Source: Anodontia alba | Lineage: Eukaryota; Mollusca; Bivalvia; Lucinida; Lucinidae | Direction of reading: 5' to 3' | DNA: 64,000 bases | Assembly: GCA_964016985.1 (NCBI GenBank) | Contig: OZ024821.1 | Location: 18,459,293-18,523,292, forward strand | In this document: piece by piece, positions 1 to 11,149 of the stretch | Layout of the letters: the number at the start of each line of letters is the position of its first letter | Position numbering within the stretch: the stretch's first letter is position 1 | Notes under the pieces: model-generated | Seen by the model: the letters and a program-made list of their open reading frames with translations, nothing else | What the model was told of the DNA's origin: nothing | Database searches by the model: none | Position numbers and translations under genes: made by a program

Positions 1-113
1 CCATTCAAATTAATCAAGGCTAAAGGTAACCCAACTACTCAAATGTCTTTGTCCGTTATAGGTTTGTAAAAGGTTTTTTAAAAGTTTGTGTGAAAATTGA
101 TATATATATATCT

Positions 114-204
<91 letters not shown>

Positions 205-760
205 TTTTTTTTCAGATTTATAGATGTCATTTAGATGTAGCCAATTCACATGTGAAATACCAGATTCATTTACAGAAGCAAAACCGAGGAATAAAAAAGG
301 AAAAAGTAAAAAAAAACAAAAAAAAAACTACATAAACTGTTAGGAATATTTTGATACTAGTTTGTATATTGATAGATGTCAACTGGAACTACCCAATGAA
401 TATGTGAAATAACAGATTCTTTTACAAAGGCTAACCCTAGGCATAAAAAGGGGTAATATGAAAATCGCCTTAATGCTTAAATCATCAGAAATATTTTGAT
501 AATATTCTGTATACTGACAGATGTCAACTAGGCCTAGGCAACTGGTTTACCAGATGCTATTTTATTTAACGAAGGCTATCGGTACGCCAACCACTCAAAT
601 GGCTTTGCCCGATATATGTTTGTGGATGTCCATCATCAGTTTCTGAAAATGACTATAACTCTTAAAACGCTTGGAATATTTTCATAGTTTTTGGCATATC
701 TATAGATGCCCATTAGATGTAGCCAATGAATATGTGAAATTTTCTTATTTACTGATCAGA
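1..760. repeat. Degenerate tandem repeat, units about 160-190 bp, with (TA)n inside
   Basis: The phrase 'GGAATATTTTGAT...ATAGATGTCA' followed by 'CCAATGAATATGTGAAAT' recurs near 213, 340, 488 and 671, and 'AAGGCTA...CCAACCACTCAAATG' near 15 and 568. No protein signal. Confidence 0.6.
108..212. repeat. (TA)n microsatellite plus T run
   Basis: Uninterrupted TA dinucleotides to about 186, followed directly by a T tract. The same TA-then-T arrangement recurs at 46112-46195. Confidence 0.95.
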
Positions 761-871
761 CGCCGTATTGTTTTGCAATGTCCATTTTATGGAATGCTAG
801 GCATAAATGGGTTAAGGTGATCATGGCGGTACATATTTCATTTATCTGGGCTGCGGTCAGATGTGCAAGTT

Positions 872-935
872 ATTCGCGAGTGTTTTGCCCTGGATCCCTG
901 CTCCTGTTGGCGCATTAGGTACAGGGATCCAGAGC
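872..935. repeat. Short hairpin
   Basis: 'TTTTGCCCTGGATCCCTG' and 'CAGGGATCCAGAGCAAAA' face each other with a loop of about 20 nt. Confidence 0.7.
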
Positions 936-1000
936 AAAACGTTAGCTGTCGCTTTGCACTTCTGAACGCAGCTCTGTTGACGTCATGATATGAATAGTAC

Positions 1001-1165
1001 CTGCGGTAACCAGTACATGTCATCCGTACTTTTGCCAAGTTGTATAGAAATGGCATTGACTCCCAAACTTCTAACAAACATTGCGTCATCTGATCCATCC
1101 ACCGTGTATGTTTTCCAGTTAAATATCTGGATTCCTTCGACTTTCACAATAGCATTGAAGTCAAT
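1001..1165 (-). CDS. Exon: middle part of the F5/8 type C domain
   Basis: 165 nt on the minus strand, acceptor TTTTGTCTATAG, donor CCGCAG/GTACTA, phase 0 to 0. It starts IDFNAIVKVEGIQIF, matching the VDLGxxxxVTGIxTQ strand of discoidin domains, then YTVDGSDDAMFV and STDDMYWLP. Two exons give about 109 residues of a domain that is usually near 150, so a third exon with the closing cysteine is expected below position 1000; I could not find it in the window. The donor is weaker than the others. Confidence 0.7.
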
Positions 1166-1212
1166 CTATAGACAAAAGAATAAAAAGTCAAAAATAATTT
1201 AGTCAAAACACA

Positions 1213-1571
1213 TACAGTAAAACCTCAATGGCTCGAACACCTTTGGGACCATGGAAGTTTATTCGAGACATGGGTAGTTTGAGCCACTGAGAGTTTATCA
1301 TGGTGCCTGGTCAGAAAGCAAATAGAGGTAATTTAGGGAATTTTTTTTTCGATTTGCTACACAATAATTGTATGTTAAGTGCACTCATTAGAATCGCCTT
1401 GATAAGGCGATTCTAATGAGTACACACAACATACAATTTCATGATAAAAAAATTTACTAAACATTTGGTTTATTGAGATATCGGAAGAATATCATAGGGA
1501 CTCAAAAACGAGTTCGAATTAGCCATGGTAAACGGGCCATCTTTGTTCGAGTTATTGAGCTGAAATGTCTA
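1213..1571. mobile_element. Pogo/Tigger-like MITE, copy 1
   Basis: Starts TA-CAGTAAAACCTCAATGGC and has a central palindrome (CATTAGAATCGCCTTG/AAGGCGATTCTAATGAG near 1386-1420). Its far end is decayed but still has TTCGAGTTATTGAG. A CAGT-type end with flanking TA is usual for the Tc1/pogo group. Confidence 0.7.
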
Positions 1572-1667
1572 CGATGTAGGTGAAGATTTGGAGAGCTTTC
1601 AAACCAACACTATTTGAGCAAGCACACAAGAAAAAGGTATTCATCATTTAAGCGACCAGAAAAGGCG

Positions 1668-1815
1668 AGCCTGCGTATAAGCGCTGTCTCGCCAAGGCCT
1701 GTGTTCGCAGACATATAGTAGAGACCTTGAGGCTGCGTTCGGCAGAAAACGCATGTCTGTAGCCACAAACAGGACACTGTGCATGCGCATTTGAAGATCC
1801 GTAAATAAAAAAGCA
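1668..1815. repeat. Dispersed repeat K, copy 1
   Basis: Contains 'TTCGCAGACATATAGTAG-GGACCTTGA' and 'CTGTAGCC...GACTG-GCA-GC-CATTTGAA', also found at about 7690-7812. Origin unknown. Confidence 0.5.
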
Positions 1816-2038
1816 CTATGGCCCCTTTTTTCGTGTGCCGGCTTATTATACACCACAATTTTGTACGCCTCTAAGATGTACGGTACGAGTTGCGCCGCAA
1901 AATTGAAAAACGCACCTTCTGATATGTTCACTCAATGACTACTCAAACCAGCATGCGCATCCGCGAATTTTAATCAGTCTATATGTCCTTGTGATTATTT
2001 AACCCATTTATGCCTAGCGTCCTATAAAATTTACATTG

Positions 2039-2106
2039 GCAAACAGTGTAGATCCAGATCAGAGGCCGCAGAATGTGGTGTTTGATCAGGATCTACTCTG
2101 TTTACA
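2039..2106. repeat. 70-bp hairpin repeat HP1 (worn copy)
   Basis: Arms GCAAACAGTGTAGATCC and GGATCTACTCTGTTT; the inner stem GGCCGC/GTGGTG is partly mispaired. Confidence 0.65.
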
Positions 2107-2450
2107 TGATACTCTGAATACATGATAGTAATAAAAACTAGCCAGACACCTCTTTTACTGGAAATAGACCGGTCCAAAGTGTTAATGTATATGGAACAAC
2201 TCGGCATAAATGTGTTAATTAAACCTCGTCCTTGCTCCTCCAATGTGCTTTGATAAGACTATGCGAATGCGCAGAGTGGTCTAAATCTTCGCTAGACGCA
2301 AATGTCAGACGTTGCGGCTCCTATGACGGTTAACCCATATATGCCCAATGCACTCTTCTACTATAATTCTTTGGACCGGTCTATTTCCAAAAGCAGGGTA
2401 TCTGGTTAGTTTTGATTATTACTATGCTTTACAGAAATTACTTAACTGAA

Positions 2451-2520
2451 TGCAAACAGTGCAGACCCTGATCAGACGCCGCGGTCTGCGGCGTCTGATC
2501 TGGGTATACACTATTTGCCA
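2451..2520. repeat. 70-bp hairpin repeat HP1, GCCGC-type inner stem
   Basis: GCAAACAGTGCAGACC opens and ACACTATTTGCC closes; the inner stem CAGACGCCGC/GCGGCGTCTG pairs perfectly. Confidence 0.8.
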
Positions 2521-2844
2521 GTCCCTCTTTGGGACACCAGGCATAAATAGGTTGATTGGATACCTTTCTTTTACATACGCAACAAACCGTCATCCAACTT
2601 GCGGCGACCAGACATAGGTCTTAAAAGACTGCATGTGCGCCCAGTGAATACTCAGGCGGAGTGATCAGTCCAAGTCGTGCTGCTCATGTAAACGCTTAAG
2701 TGTATGGGCATAAGCAATGTTGTCAACTTTAAAACTGCTTATATAGAGTCTCAATATAGTCTCAATAAAACCGAGCTCAATGTTATATCTGTAATTTTTT
2801 CTCTGTTTCCAAAGTCAGCCTTGAATAGTTTTATTTAAATCACT

Positions 2845-3078
2845 GCAGCTGGTGTTAAGTACCGTATTGATGCTAAAGCGTTGATTATATTTTATTCATG
2901 TTATATTATATTTTATTGTGGTATCGTGAAGCCTGTTTGGTAATTTTGAAAATGGAGTTCCGCTCGTGTATAAGCAATGTTGCTGCTTATGAAGTCTAAA
3001 AGAAACCTCGTATCCATGAAGAGTCTAAACGAAACCTTTCTATCTGTTATGTGACTTTTTGTTTCCAAAGGCAATTAT
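2845..3078 (-). repeat. Dispersed ~270-bp repeat N (partial)
   Basis: Carries CAGCTGGTGTTAAG at one end, TTTTGAAAATGGAGTTCCGC in the middle and TTTGTTTCCAAAGGCAAT at the other end, shared with copies at 3783, 28585 and, inverted, at 16330-16905 and 54655. No tRNA-like head or tail is evident. Confidence 0.55.
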
Positions 3079-3103
3079 AAAAACTTTAGTGTCTTAGACT
3101 TAC

Positions 3104-3267
3104 CATTAGATATGGTCTTGAATCATCATCATGCAGTGTGCACCATCCTTCACCATGAGGCCTTGCTTGTCTTGGCCCCGTTCCAGCTTTTGAAGATGAG
3201 GCAGATAACTGCGAGTCCAATATTGCCCTTGATCTCATCCCCATGGGTCTATTGCAGCGTGGAGAAA
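3104..3267 (-). CDS. Exon: first part of an F5/8 type C (discoidin) domain
   Basis: 164 nt on the minus strand between TTTGTACCAG and ATG/GTAAGTC (phase 1 to 0). The peptide SPRCNRPMGMRS then AILDSQLSASSSKAG, ARPHGEGWC and SRPYLM follows the family order C-x-x-PLGM, I-x-D-x-Q-x-ASS, AR, G-W and PWLQ. The next exon supplies the VDLG-equivalent strand (IDFN), so the break falls inside PYLM-IDF. The initial cysteine normally pairs with one at the domain end, which is not in this window. F5/8C domains bind phospholipids, glycans or protein ligands outside the cell. Confidence 0.78.
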
Positions 3268-3371
3268 CTGGTACAAAGTCAAAAAGATAAAATATATAAT
3301 GTCAGTTTACACTTTTTAGTGGTTAGGTTATACTGTCCCACAGCAATGTATTATAGTATTATATAATCTGG

Positions 3372-3373
<2 letters not shown>

Positions 3374-3461
<88 letters not shown>
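3374..3461. repeat. (CA)n(GA)n microsatellite
   Basis: CA repeats to about 3420 run straight into GA repeats with one ATA interruption. Confidence 0.95.
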
Positions 3462-3782
3462 TTGTAACCAGGGTGTACAGAATGGAGGGAAAAGCATAGA
3501 AGAAGAAAAAGACCCAGTAATTAAACTGCAAAATCAGCAATTTTAAGGACAAAATAATCAAATTTATATTTTTCCTTCCAGAGAAGTAGGAAATATGCTT
3601 TTTAATACAGATAAATATGGTTGCAGTGTTATTTAATTTGTCCAGAAAATCCAAATTCTACAACACTTTACACTCTACATACGGTTGAGTAAAGAAATTT
3701 AACACATTTATAGAGGGCAACAAGTTGATGACCCACAATGTTTTGGTTGACGAGAGATTTTGTTTCCAGGTTTAGCTGCTGT

Positions 3783-4040
3783 TAAGTGCAGTGTGGCGGC
3801 CCTTAAGTGTCTTTCCGTACTTCACCATAGTGCAGGTCATTATTTCTATTTGCTTTGGGATCGTTGAGAGTATTCTACTTACTTTAATATTCGAGTTCCG
3901 CTAACGCCGGTGCTAAGGGGGGCGTGGGGGAGCAAGGGGGGGGGGGGGCGGGGTGCTTATGCAGGCTCGCGAAAGACATAGCTGCATATGAAGAGATTTA
4001 AACCAGAATCTCCGATTTTCATTTTTTTTCTTTCCAAAGA
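3783..4040 (-). repeat. Dispersed repeat N with a long G run
   Basis: GTGCAGTGTGGCGGCC at the start, TTTGCTTTGGGATCGTTGAG and TATGAAGAG later. Its centre (about 3917-3957) is interrupted by runs of G, the longest twelve. Confidence 0.6.
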
Positions 4041-4101
4041 ATTGTATTCTATGTTAAAAGATAACATGAACAAAACTCGGTACATGCAGACTTTGAAATT
4101 C

Positions 4102-4106
<5 letters not shown>

Positions 4107-4140
<34 letters not shown>
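4107..4140. repeat. Poly-A tract
   Basis: Homopolymer of 34 A. The next 420 bp show no gene or recognisable repeat. Confidence 0.9.
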
Positions 4141-4141
<1 letters not shown>

Positions 4142-4566
4142 ACGAGTGTTTTCTTCTTCTCTGTTATTTTTTTTCACGCCACTTGGTAAAAAGATAGAAG
4201 ATAGAAGACAGCACAGAAAGTACGTAACTGATCGTGTTTTGCCTTTTATAGTCTAATTAACTGATTTTATGGATAGGCAGTTCAGGTTTTTGGGCAAAAA
4301 GTACAGTAAACCTTCGCTACACCGACACTTGTTAGAACGACAAAATTTGCTATAATGACAATTTGAATGTCACGATGATCTACAAAGTGAGTTGAGTACG
4401 CACGTCATCCTATTTGGCAGACTAATACTACTCAACAGTTAAGAGTGAAAATAAGTACCTCTGCGGCATCTATTAAATGATCCTCAAGACTAGAAAATGA
4501 TCAATATAGCAGTCAGTCACCTATGCCTCTCTGCAGTCTGATCAATTTCTTTGCTATTTGCTTTGA

Positions 4567-4835
4567 CATTACAGTACAAAAACACGCCTATTCAAATATA
4601 CTGGAAATTTTGCCACCAAAAAACTGAGTTTGCATATAAAAATTATGATATTTTTCATATTTCTGCTCAAAACATAGATTGTGGGAACTCGTTAGAACCG
4701 CCTCGCCGACGGGTCACCACAATCTATGTTTTTGAGCAAAATAAGAAAAATAATTTATACCCCTGTAAACTCCAGTTTTACTATATAAAAGCGGGGTTTA
4801 AGGGGGTCAAAATTATATAGGCGTGTTTTCGTGAT
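4567..4835 (+). mobile_element. MITE-A copy 1
   Basis: MITE-A (about 270 bp) opens CATTACGAAAACACGCC and closes GGCGTGTTTTCGTGATG. Its centre is a palindrome CATAGATTGTGGGTACTCG/CGAGTACCCACAATCTATG, and the right arm holds ACTATATAAAAG and a GGGGTTTAAGGGGGTCAAAA stretch. Here the first terminal repeat carries a small change (ACAGTACAAAAAC). Confidence 0.85.
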
Positions 4836-6914
4836 ACGCTTTAGTTTAAACATATTTTTATTCCTCATAATACAATTTACATAGAAACGTACAATTTTAC
4901 AGAACAGAGTTTACAAATTGGGATTCGGAAAAAAGTCAACAGACTTATTCAAATCCGTTTCCCGATATGCTTTGAGAACTGAATCGAATTATTCCTTTAT
5001 TCTTACAAAGATTTATTCGATACACCAGAAAAATCCTATACGGACCGACATGTGTTTGTAATAGACCACTTTCACATTGTTGTGCGCATGCGCCAAACTG
5101 TCCAGGTAAGTCTCGAATCGGCGTTATCTCAGCGAGATTACAATCAAGGGGGGCAATCTTCAATACACTGCATATCAGAATAGAGATCTCGGGATATTAT
5201 AGATGGAAACGTATCAATTAAAAACAAATAAATAAAAAAAATGAAATCGGCTTCCTCGAAGGTGTCATAATTGATTTTGTAGTAGTATTTTAAAATCAAA
5301 ATACTACTTAGAGCTAGAGACTTAAAATAACACAGACTTCGTTTACCGCAAGCAAAACATCCGTGTTCATGCATGACACTTTCATTTATTTCCACGTAAA
5401 AACAAAGTTCCTTACAAATAAAGAAATAAATTTAGGCCGTCAGATTAAAATTTATTTATTTTTTATTTATTTGTTTATTTATTTTATTTTATTTTATTTT
5501 GCACTAAAATACTAACAAAACCATCAACTGAAATGTGATTCATATTTTATATCCGAAATATCATACTCAGAACTATAGACAGATACGATCGTCTTATAAC
5601 CAGAGTTTTTCCAATTATATATATAATCATCACGAAATAACATATCTGTATCAGAAATTCGTGTCGCATTTTAATGTTCCGTTTCATTTTGTCCTTTTCA
5701 CGGCTTCTACCTTATTTCAGGTATTGTCCTAAATTGTTGTCATACAATCATTTCAGTCATGCACACCCAGAGAAGACTCAGATCAGCATAATCATCCATT
5801 CTGTATGGTAAATAATCGCTGTTCACATAAAAACAGAACGACAAACGTTTTGGGTAATAGTCATCCACTGAACTTACATCGAAAACTCTGATACAGGCTG
5901 GACGGATGTCCAAGCTGTTCCGAGTCAATTTAAACGACTTTATTTCATCGTAACCTATTTTGTCAGTGTATCAGATTGGCTACTTGCCCCATCGTTTGAT
6001 TATATATACTTTATCGATTTTTCAATTGGAGAGCGCACGGTAAGAGAGATAACAATGTGAAATAGGTCTATTTGGAGCGGGTTTTATACTGGCCTATTCA
6101 TATACTGGAGAGCAGGCTTGGGTTAATAAATTCCACTTGGGCTGGAATTCCCGTGTTTGTACGGTATTCATCGGATCAGAACCTTTATGATTTTAGCATT
6201 TAATTATAATCCCAAAATATCCGAAATGATGTTGATGGGCTATATAAAGCTAAAACGATACTATCATTTATCCTTATCAACATCAAGACGAAAGAAAATC
6301 AGCAGTAGCACAAATTTCTTCTCTGTCTCAAGGGACTTCTTTATTAGCAATGCTTAAGCCTGTCTTTACTGCGCTCGTAAACAAACATTAGTAAGCATTT
6401 TTTAAGTTCTGACCATATTCAGGTATTGAGCCAAAACCCATGAGTCGCGCCGAGCTCATGTGCCCATCCCTTCGGTCCTCACCATGAACCCATCCGTGCT
6501 TTTCCAGTATGCCAATAGAAATAATCACATTTGAATAAAATGTTTAGTGCCACTGTGTGACAAAAAATGTCTACTAATGCAATCTAGAGTTGCTGTTCCT
6601 GCAATCTAGAGTTTTCCTATGGTGGAATGATATTGGATACGCTACACAGACTTGCTTACGGAATTTACTATAGTTTTCAAGTAACAAATAAAAGTTGCCC
6701 AGACCATGCGAAAACGTGTCTTCGGGCAAATGCGGGCAACGCATACTCAGATCAGGCTGCGAATCAACGCAATCTGATAAGGACCTTCACTGTCCGCTTA
6801 TAGACTCATTGTGTACAGTAGAACATGACGAAGTATAGTAAAATTGCTGATCAGACTTTATATCTCCGCAGGCAGATCTAGATATTTACTCTTTGCATTT
6901 ACCACGAAGACATA
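4836..6914. other. Intronic sequence without a supported gene
   Basis: AT-rich, with ATTT-rich simple sequence at about 5450-5500 and a worn hairpin near 6700-6800 (GCGAAAACGTGTCTTCGGGCA, family M). A lone good donor (GTAAGT, minus strand, near 5876) has no convincing acceptor. Confidence 0.4.
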
Positions 6915-7186
6915 CATTACGAAAACACGCCTATTCAAATATATTAAAAATTTTACAACCAAAAAAGGAAAATTTTCAGATAAAAAATTCTGATATTTTT
7001 CATATTCCTGCTCAAAACATAGATTGTGGGTACCCGTTAGGACCGCCTCGGCGAGGTGGTTCTAATGAGCACCCAAAACCTATGTTTTTTTAGCAACATG
7101 GGAAAAATAATGTATACCCTTGTAAACACCAGATTTACTTATGGGGTTTAAGGGAGTCAAAATTATACATGCGTGCTTTCGTGATG
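6915..7186 (+). mobile_element. MITE-A copy 2
   Basis: Both ends present (CATTACGAAAACACGCC, GCGTGCTTTCGTGATG); central stem GAACCGCCTCGGCGAGGTGGTTC. Confidence 0.9.
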
Positions 7187-7309
7187 TTTTCACATGTCAA
7201 ATGATAATCATAGGTAAAATGCGGTGAAAATATTTTACATATCAGCCACAGCGTCCAAAATTGTACCTTCGGGCATGTGCGCCCACGCCCAGTGAATGTT
7301 CTTTGTCCA

Positions 7310-7476
7310 AGGTTAAAAAACCTTTTTCATGCTCAACTCAGCTGAGCATGAAATTTGTCCTACTAATAAATCTCTGATTACAAACAATTTCAAATTCTAT
7401 TTTGCTAAACATAGCTGAGCATGCTCAGCTGAGTTAAGCATGAAAAAAGTTTTATAACTTCGGGGCCAGATAAGCC
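7310..7476. mobile_element. MITE-L partial copy
   Basis: Ends with AAGTTTTATAACTTCGGGGCC and holds two GCTGAGCATG palindromes (CTCAACTCAGCTGAGCATG). The full family member is at 27297-27540. Confidence 0.6.
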
Positions 7477-7689
7477 TACACTTTTGCGCCGTCAGCTCCG
7501 ATTCTTCAAGGCGCGCATTTACGATAGGTCTGGTCAGACTTTGCGAATGCTCATATCTACAGCGGTGGCTCAATGACAAGCAGTGTTACCTGTGTCCTGT
7601 AAACCGTGCCTTGGGGTTAATAACAAAGATACACTCAACTGTAGAATAAATGATCAAGTACATGAGAAAAACATACTTATCACATTAGC

Positions 7690-7812
7690 AATAAGACTAA
7701 AAAAGCGCGGTCACAGATATTCGCAGACCTGTAGTAGGGACCTTGAAGTTTCAGGCAAAAGACGCATGCTGTAGCCCAATAGGGGACTGCGCACGCACAT
7801 TTGAAAACAACA
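7690..7812. repeat. Dispersed repeat K, copy 2
   Basis: TTCGCAGACCTGTAGTAGGG-ACCTTGAAG matches the copy near 1706. Confidence 0.5.
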
Positions 7813-7875
7813 ATAAGGTCCATTTATCTCACATCGGCTCTAATATACAATAAACGTCAGAAAGATTGCCTTTAC

Positions 7876-8133
7876 CTTCTGTAGAGAAAACTTGCATTTC
7901 AGACATCATAGAGAAGAACGTCTTAAGGAAGAAAGTGTAACTTTTCAACTCTGCTGAAACAATAAATGACAAGTATCTACCAACTGGGCTGTTTAAACAC
8001 TTGATTAGAGCCCATTCTAACTCAGCGTCTGTGTATACGTCCTGAAGGCATCGGACTGCTCCGTTGTTCAGAAAACTCCATTTCATTTCGCTAACATGTA
8101 CCAGCGGAAACACTTTGAGAAGGTTTTCAAAAT
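7876..8133 (-). CDS. Exon: C-terminal half of an F-type-lectin-like domain
   Basis: 258 nt on the minus strand, acceptor TGTATGTTTCAG, donor ACAGAAG/GTAAAG, phase 1 to 1. It encodes DFENLLKVFP, then AVRCLQDVY, KCLNSPVGRYLSFIVS and SEMQVFS. The C-x(4)-GRY-x-S block followed by an L/C-S-E-x-Q-V-F end is how F-type lectin domains close. An earlier donor (GTTG/GTAGAT, exon 7981-8133) is also in phase but would drop the SEMQVF end, so I prefer the longer form. The exon start and its acceptor are tandemly duplicated just upstream (8106-8285). Confidence 0.6.
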
Positions 8134-8285
8134 CTGAAACATACAGACAGAAACTACCAGGCGCTACCAAATTACCGGTAAACAAAATGACAAATGGAAA
8201 CACTTTGAGAAGGTTTTCAAAATCTGAAACATACAGACAGAAACTACCAGGCGCTACCAAATTACCGTAAAACAAAATGACAACT
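8106..8285. repeat. Tandem duplication, 90-bp unit, across an exon start
   Basis: The 90-bp segment beginning GGAAACACTTTGAGAAGG occurs at 8106 and again at 8196 with only a few differences (ACCGGTAAAC against ACCGTAAAAC). It copies the first 28 nt of the F-lectin exon together with its splice acceptor. Confidence 0.95.
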
Positions 8286-8834
8286 TGTCATCTGTTCGTT
8301 TTGTGGCTGTAATTGTATTTACTGTATTCGATCTAATTACCGCACGAACCCCTATAAGCGCACAGTCAAGAAATTCCGTAGTCTTCAGATTACAGCCAGT
8401 GTACTTTTTCTTTACTTCGGCACAACATATGCCTTTATAATGAAAATCAGAAAACAAATCGCGAATTCATCAAACTGTCTTTTTCTGATCTTTTTATAGT
8501 GTATCCTTAGTAGGTAGATACATATTTTACCACAACTGAGTGTTCCCAGTAATTTTGAAAAACCTAAGCGCACAGTGCAGTAATTAGGTCGAATACGATA
8601 TCTATTTTTCTCTTTGACGTTAAACTTGATATGAAATTTAAAGTGGATCTTTTTGTACCTCAGTTTGGGATATCTTTGGTTGGTGATTTTAGAGCTAACT
8701 GCTGGAGAACAAATGTTACATTTTGCATTTATGAGTATTTATCATATTGCATTTATCCGTGGTTTACATTGGTGGCTGACTTGTGTTTAGTTGTGTGGGT
8801 TGAGGAGCTTCCCAGCCCCTCATTCCACATAAAT

Positions 8835-9283
8835 TGTTCAAGTGGCAAGCTCTAGAATTCGTTATTGGGTATATTTCCTAGTCATGACCTATATCGCTGT
8901 CATGTATACTTTTACTTACCTTGTGTGCACATGTCTACTACATTGAATTACTTTGGCATTGGATTTATTTGTAGGTTCGTTCGGTCATATCTTTTTGTCA
9001 TTTTCCAACCGCATTATTTACTCCGTCTCGTTCTGATTATGAAATCGTTTCCAACGTCACGGGAAACAGACGTACATGGCAACTTATTTGCATCCACGTG
9101 TGTTATTGTCAATACTACTAATCCTTGCAGATTTTTGCTTCAAATATTAACCTCCTACAGAGACGATGGAGATGCGGCAGGAGACATGTGCACACAAGGT
9201 AAGTAAAAGTATACGTGACAACGATATAGGTCATGACTAGGAAATATACCCAATAACGAATTCTAGAGCTTGCCACTTGAACA
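8835..9283. mobile_element. Foldback element with 102-bp inverted repeats
   Basis: TGTTCAAGTGGCAAGCTC at 8835 runs to 8936 and reappears inverted at 9182-9283, ending GAGCTTGCCACTTGAACA. The arms differ at only a few positions and enclose about 245 bp with no transposase. Superfamily not recognised. Confidence 0.85.
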
Positions 9284-9481
9284 TTTGCAGCCATGTTGTT
9301 AATCATATACATGTAACAGAATTTGTTTCCATGTACCATGAGTAATCAGGAAATCCCGTCCGAAAGTTCGGTTACTAGAGATGAGAATTGTACCAAGTTA
9401 CGTTTCATGATATCCCTTTGCATAGAGAAACATAAGTGAATTAAATAACAATTAACTGCATACCTAGTTATCAACCTAGTC

Positions 9482-10150
9482 ATTGTTGATGGCTATGCTT
9501 CACTCTTTAATTGCACGACGGCGGTTCGGGCTTCAGACACAATGATTGCCTCTTCATAAAACTTTAACCAGTGGGTTGGGGCTTGACGATATGTCTTTGG
9601 CTTGGCCCACCGTGGTTCAACTATTGGTTTTCATTTACTCTGGCACAGAGTAGAATTAGTACTCGTGAGTACTCGGCTTTGTTAATCATATTGATTAATT
9701 TGATTTTTATGTTTGCGCTTTGATGCATTGACTGAGTTGGAAGCCTTTATGCGAATCGATTTTTATGTATTTCTGTATTAAGAGTAGCATCAGGACCCAG
9801 GGTGAAGTTAGCTAGCTGTAAAAGTGCTTTAAACTCCCCGGTGGTTTACTCTACTGACCGTTCTAAGGCGGTGATCCGGATGTTAGTTTTACCCTTTGTT
9901 ACTTTGTGGTTTATTCTACGAGGCGATTTGTGTTATGTCTTACCTTTTGTTATTTTGTTCGTGTGTTTTCAGTCATTTTAGCATTGCGAGTACCACGCGT
10001 GGGGAAGAGAGAGCTAATCTTAGTGCTTTTCGTACGTTTGTTCGATTTGCGCTTGTTTTGTTTTGTCTGTTTTCTCTTCCTCTTGGCGCCTGGGAAGGGC
10101 TGCGGTTTGTGATTGCGGCACTCCCTGGACTGTTCTCTTACCTTTTTTTA
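9482..10150 (+). mobile_element. Penelope-like element 3' end, copy P1
   Basis: Begins in the last codons of the reverse-transcriptase frame (IVDGYASLFNC then MIASS and a stop), followed by a long 3' region with ATTCTACGAGGCGATTTGTG and CTGGACTGTTCTCTTACC, ending in a T run. The same order, reversed, is in the large copy at 36997-39815. Only the 3' end was retained, as in most 5'-truncated retroelement copies. Confidence 0.75.
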
Positions 10151-10567
10151 TTTACAAACTTACTGTATTCGACCAAATAACAGCTCTGTGCGCTTAGGTT
10201 TTTTTCAAAGTTACTGGGAACACTCATTTGTTTTATAATATGTATCTACTTTCACTATAAAGAAGATCAGAAGAGGATTTAATTGATGATGATTATGGGA
10301 AATTTTCTTCTGAATTTCTTTATAAAGGCATATGTTGTGAGTACTCATTTGAACTGCATTTACAAGTCGATGCAATTCAAATGAGTACCCTCAACATTTG
10401 CCTTTAAAAAGAAGTAGACAAAGAGTACACTGGCTGTAATCTGGAGACTACTGAATGGTTTGGCTGTGCGCTTATAGGGGTATGCGCGATAATTAGGGTG
10501 AATACGGTATGTAAAGTGTATACTTCTAAGCCGTACACTAGATAAACGTTTACAAAATTGTGATACT
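10151..10567. other. Intronic sequence, one small palindrome
   Basis: GTACTCATTTGAACTGCATT (10342) and its inverse (10373) form a hairpin. No gene seen. Confidence 0.5.
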
Positions 10568-10842
10568 CATCACGAAAACTTGCCTAAATAATTTTGACCC
10601 ATTAAACCTTACTTTCTATAGTAAAACTGGCATTTACAGGGGTATGCATAATTATTATAATTTCTGCTCAAAACATAGATTGTGGGTACTTGTTAGAACC
10701 GCCTCGACGAGGCGGTTCTAACAAGTACCCACAAGCTATGTTTCGAGCAGAAATATGAAAAATATCAGAATTTTTTATCTGAAAAATTTCATTTTTCATG
10801 GTAAAATTTTCAGTTTATTTCAATAGGCATGTTTTCGTAATG
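10568..10842 (-). mobile_element. MITE-A copy 3
   Basis: Reverse orientation: CATCACGAAAACTTGCC to GGCATGTTTTCGTAATG; central stem GAACCGCCTCGACGAGGCGG is perfect. Confidence 0.9.
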
Positions 10843-11149
10843 CTTTTTTCCACAGAAAAATACGTTGTGGATAAGTTATTTTGATATCCAATTACGAGTC
10901 TAGAGCTACCTAAGCTGTGGTATTTACACCATATAAAAGCACAATAACGAAATTTTGCTTATCAAGTTCATTAAAACTGATATATGCAGTACAAGGTTGT
11001 TAGACTCTATAAACAAAGTGAAAAACTGGTTTAATGAAATGAAATGTTTAATGAAATGTGGTAGTAAGCAGAGTTCACTTAATACCAGCCGCATAAAACA
11101 CATTCAAGGAACAGGGTTTTCATGATTCATGATTTCCTTTACAGTGCAA

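Noticed and set aside
5740..5928. Possible exon with ACIRVFD and a strong GTAAGT donor on the minus strand
   Set aside because: No convincing acceptor upstream, and its phase-0 end does not fit the phase-1 entry of the F5/8C exon at 3267.
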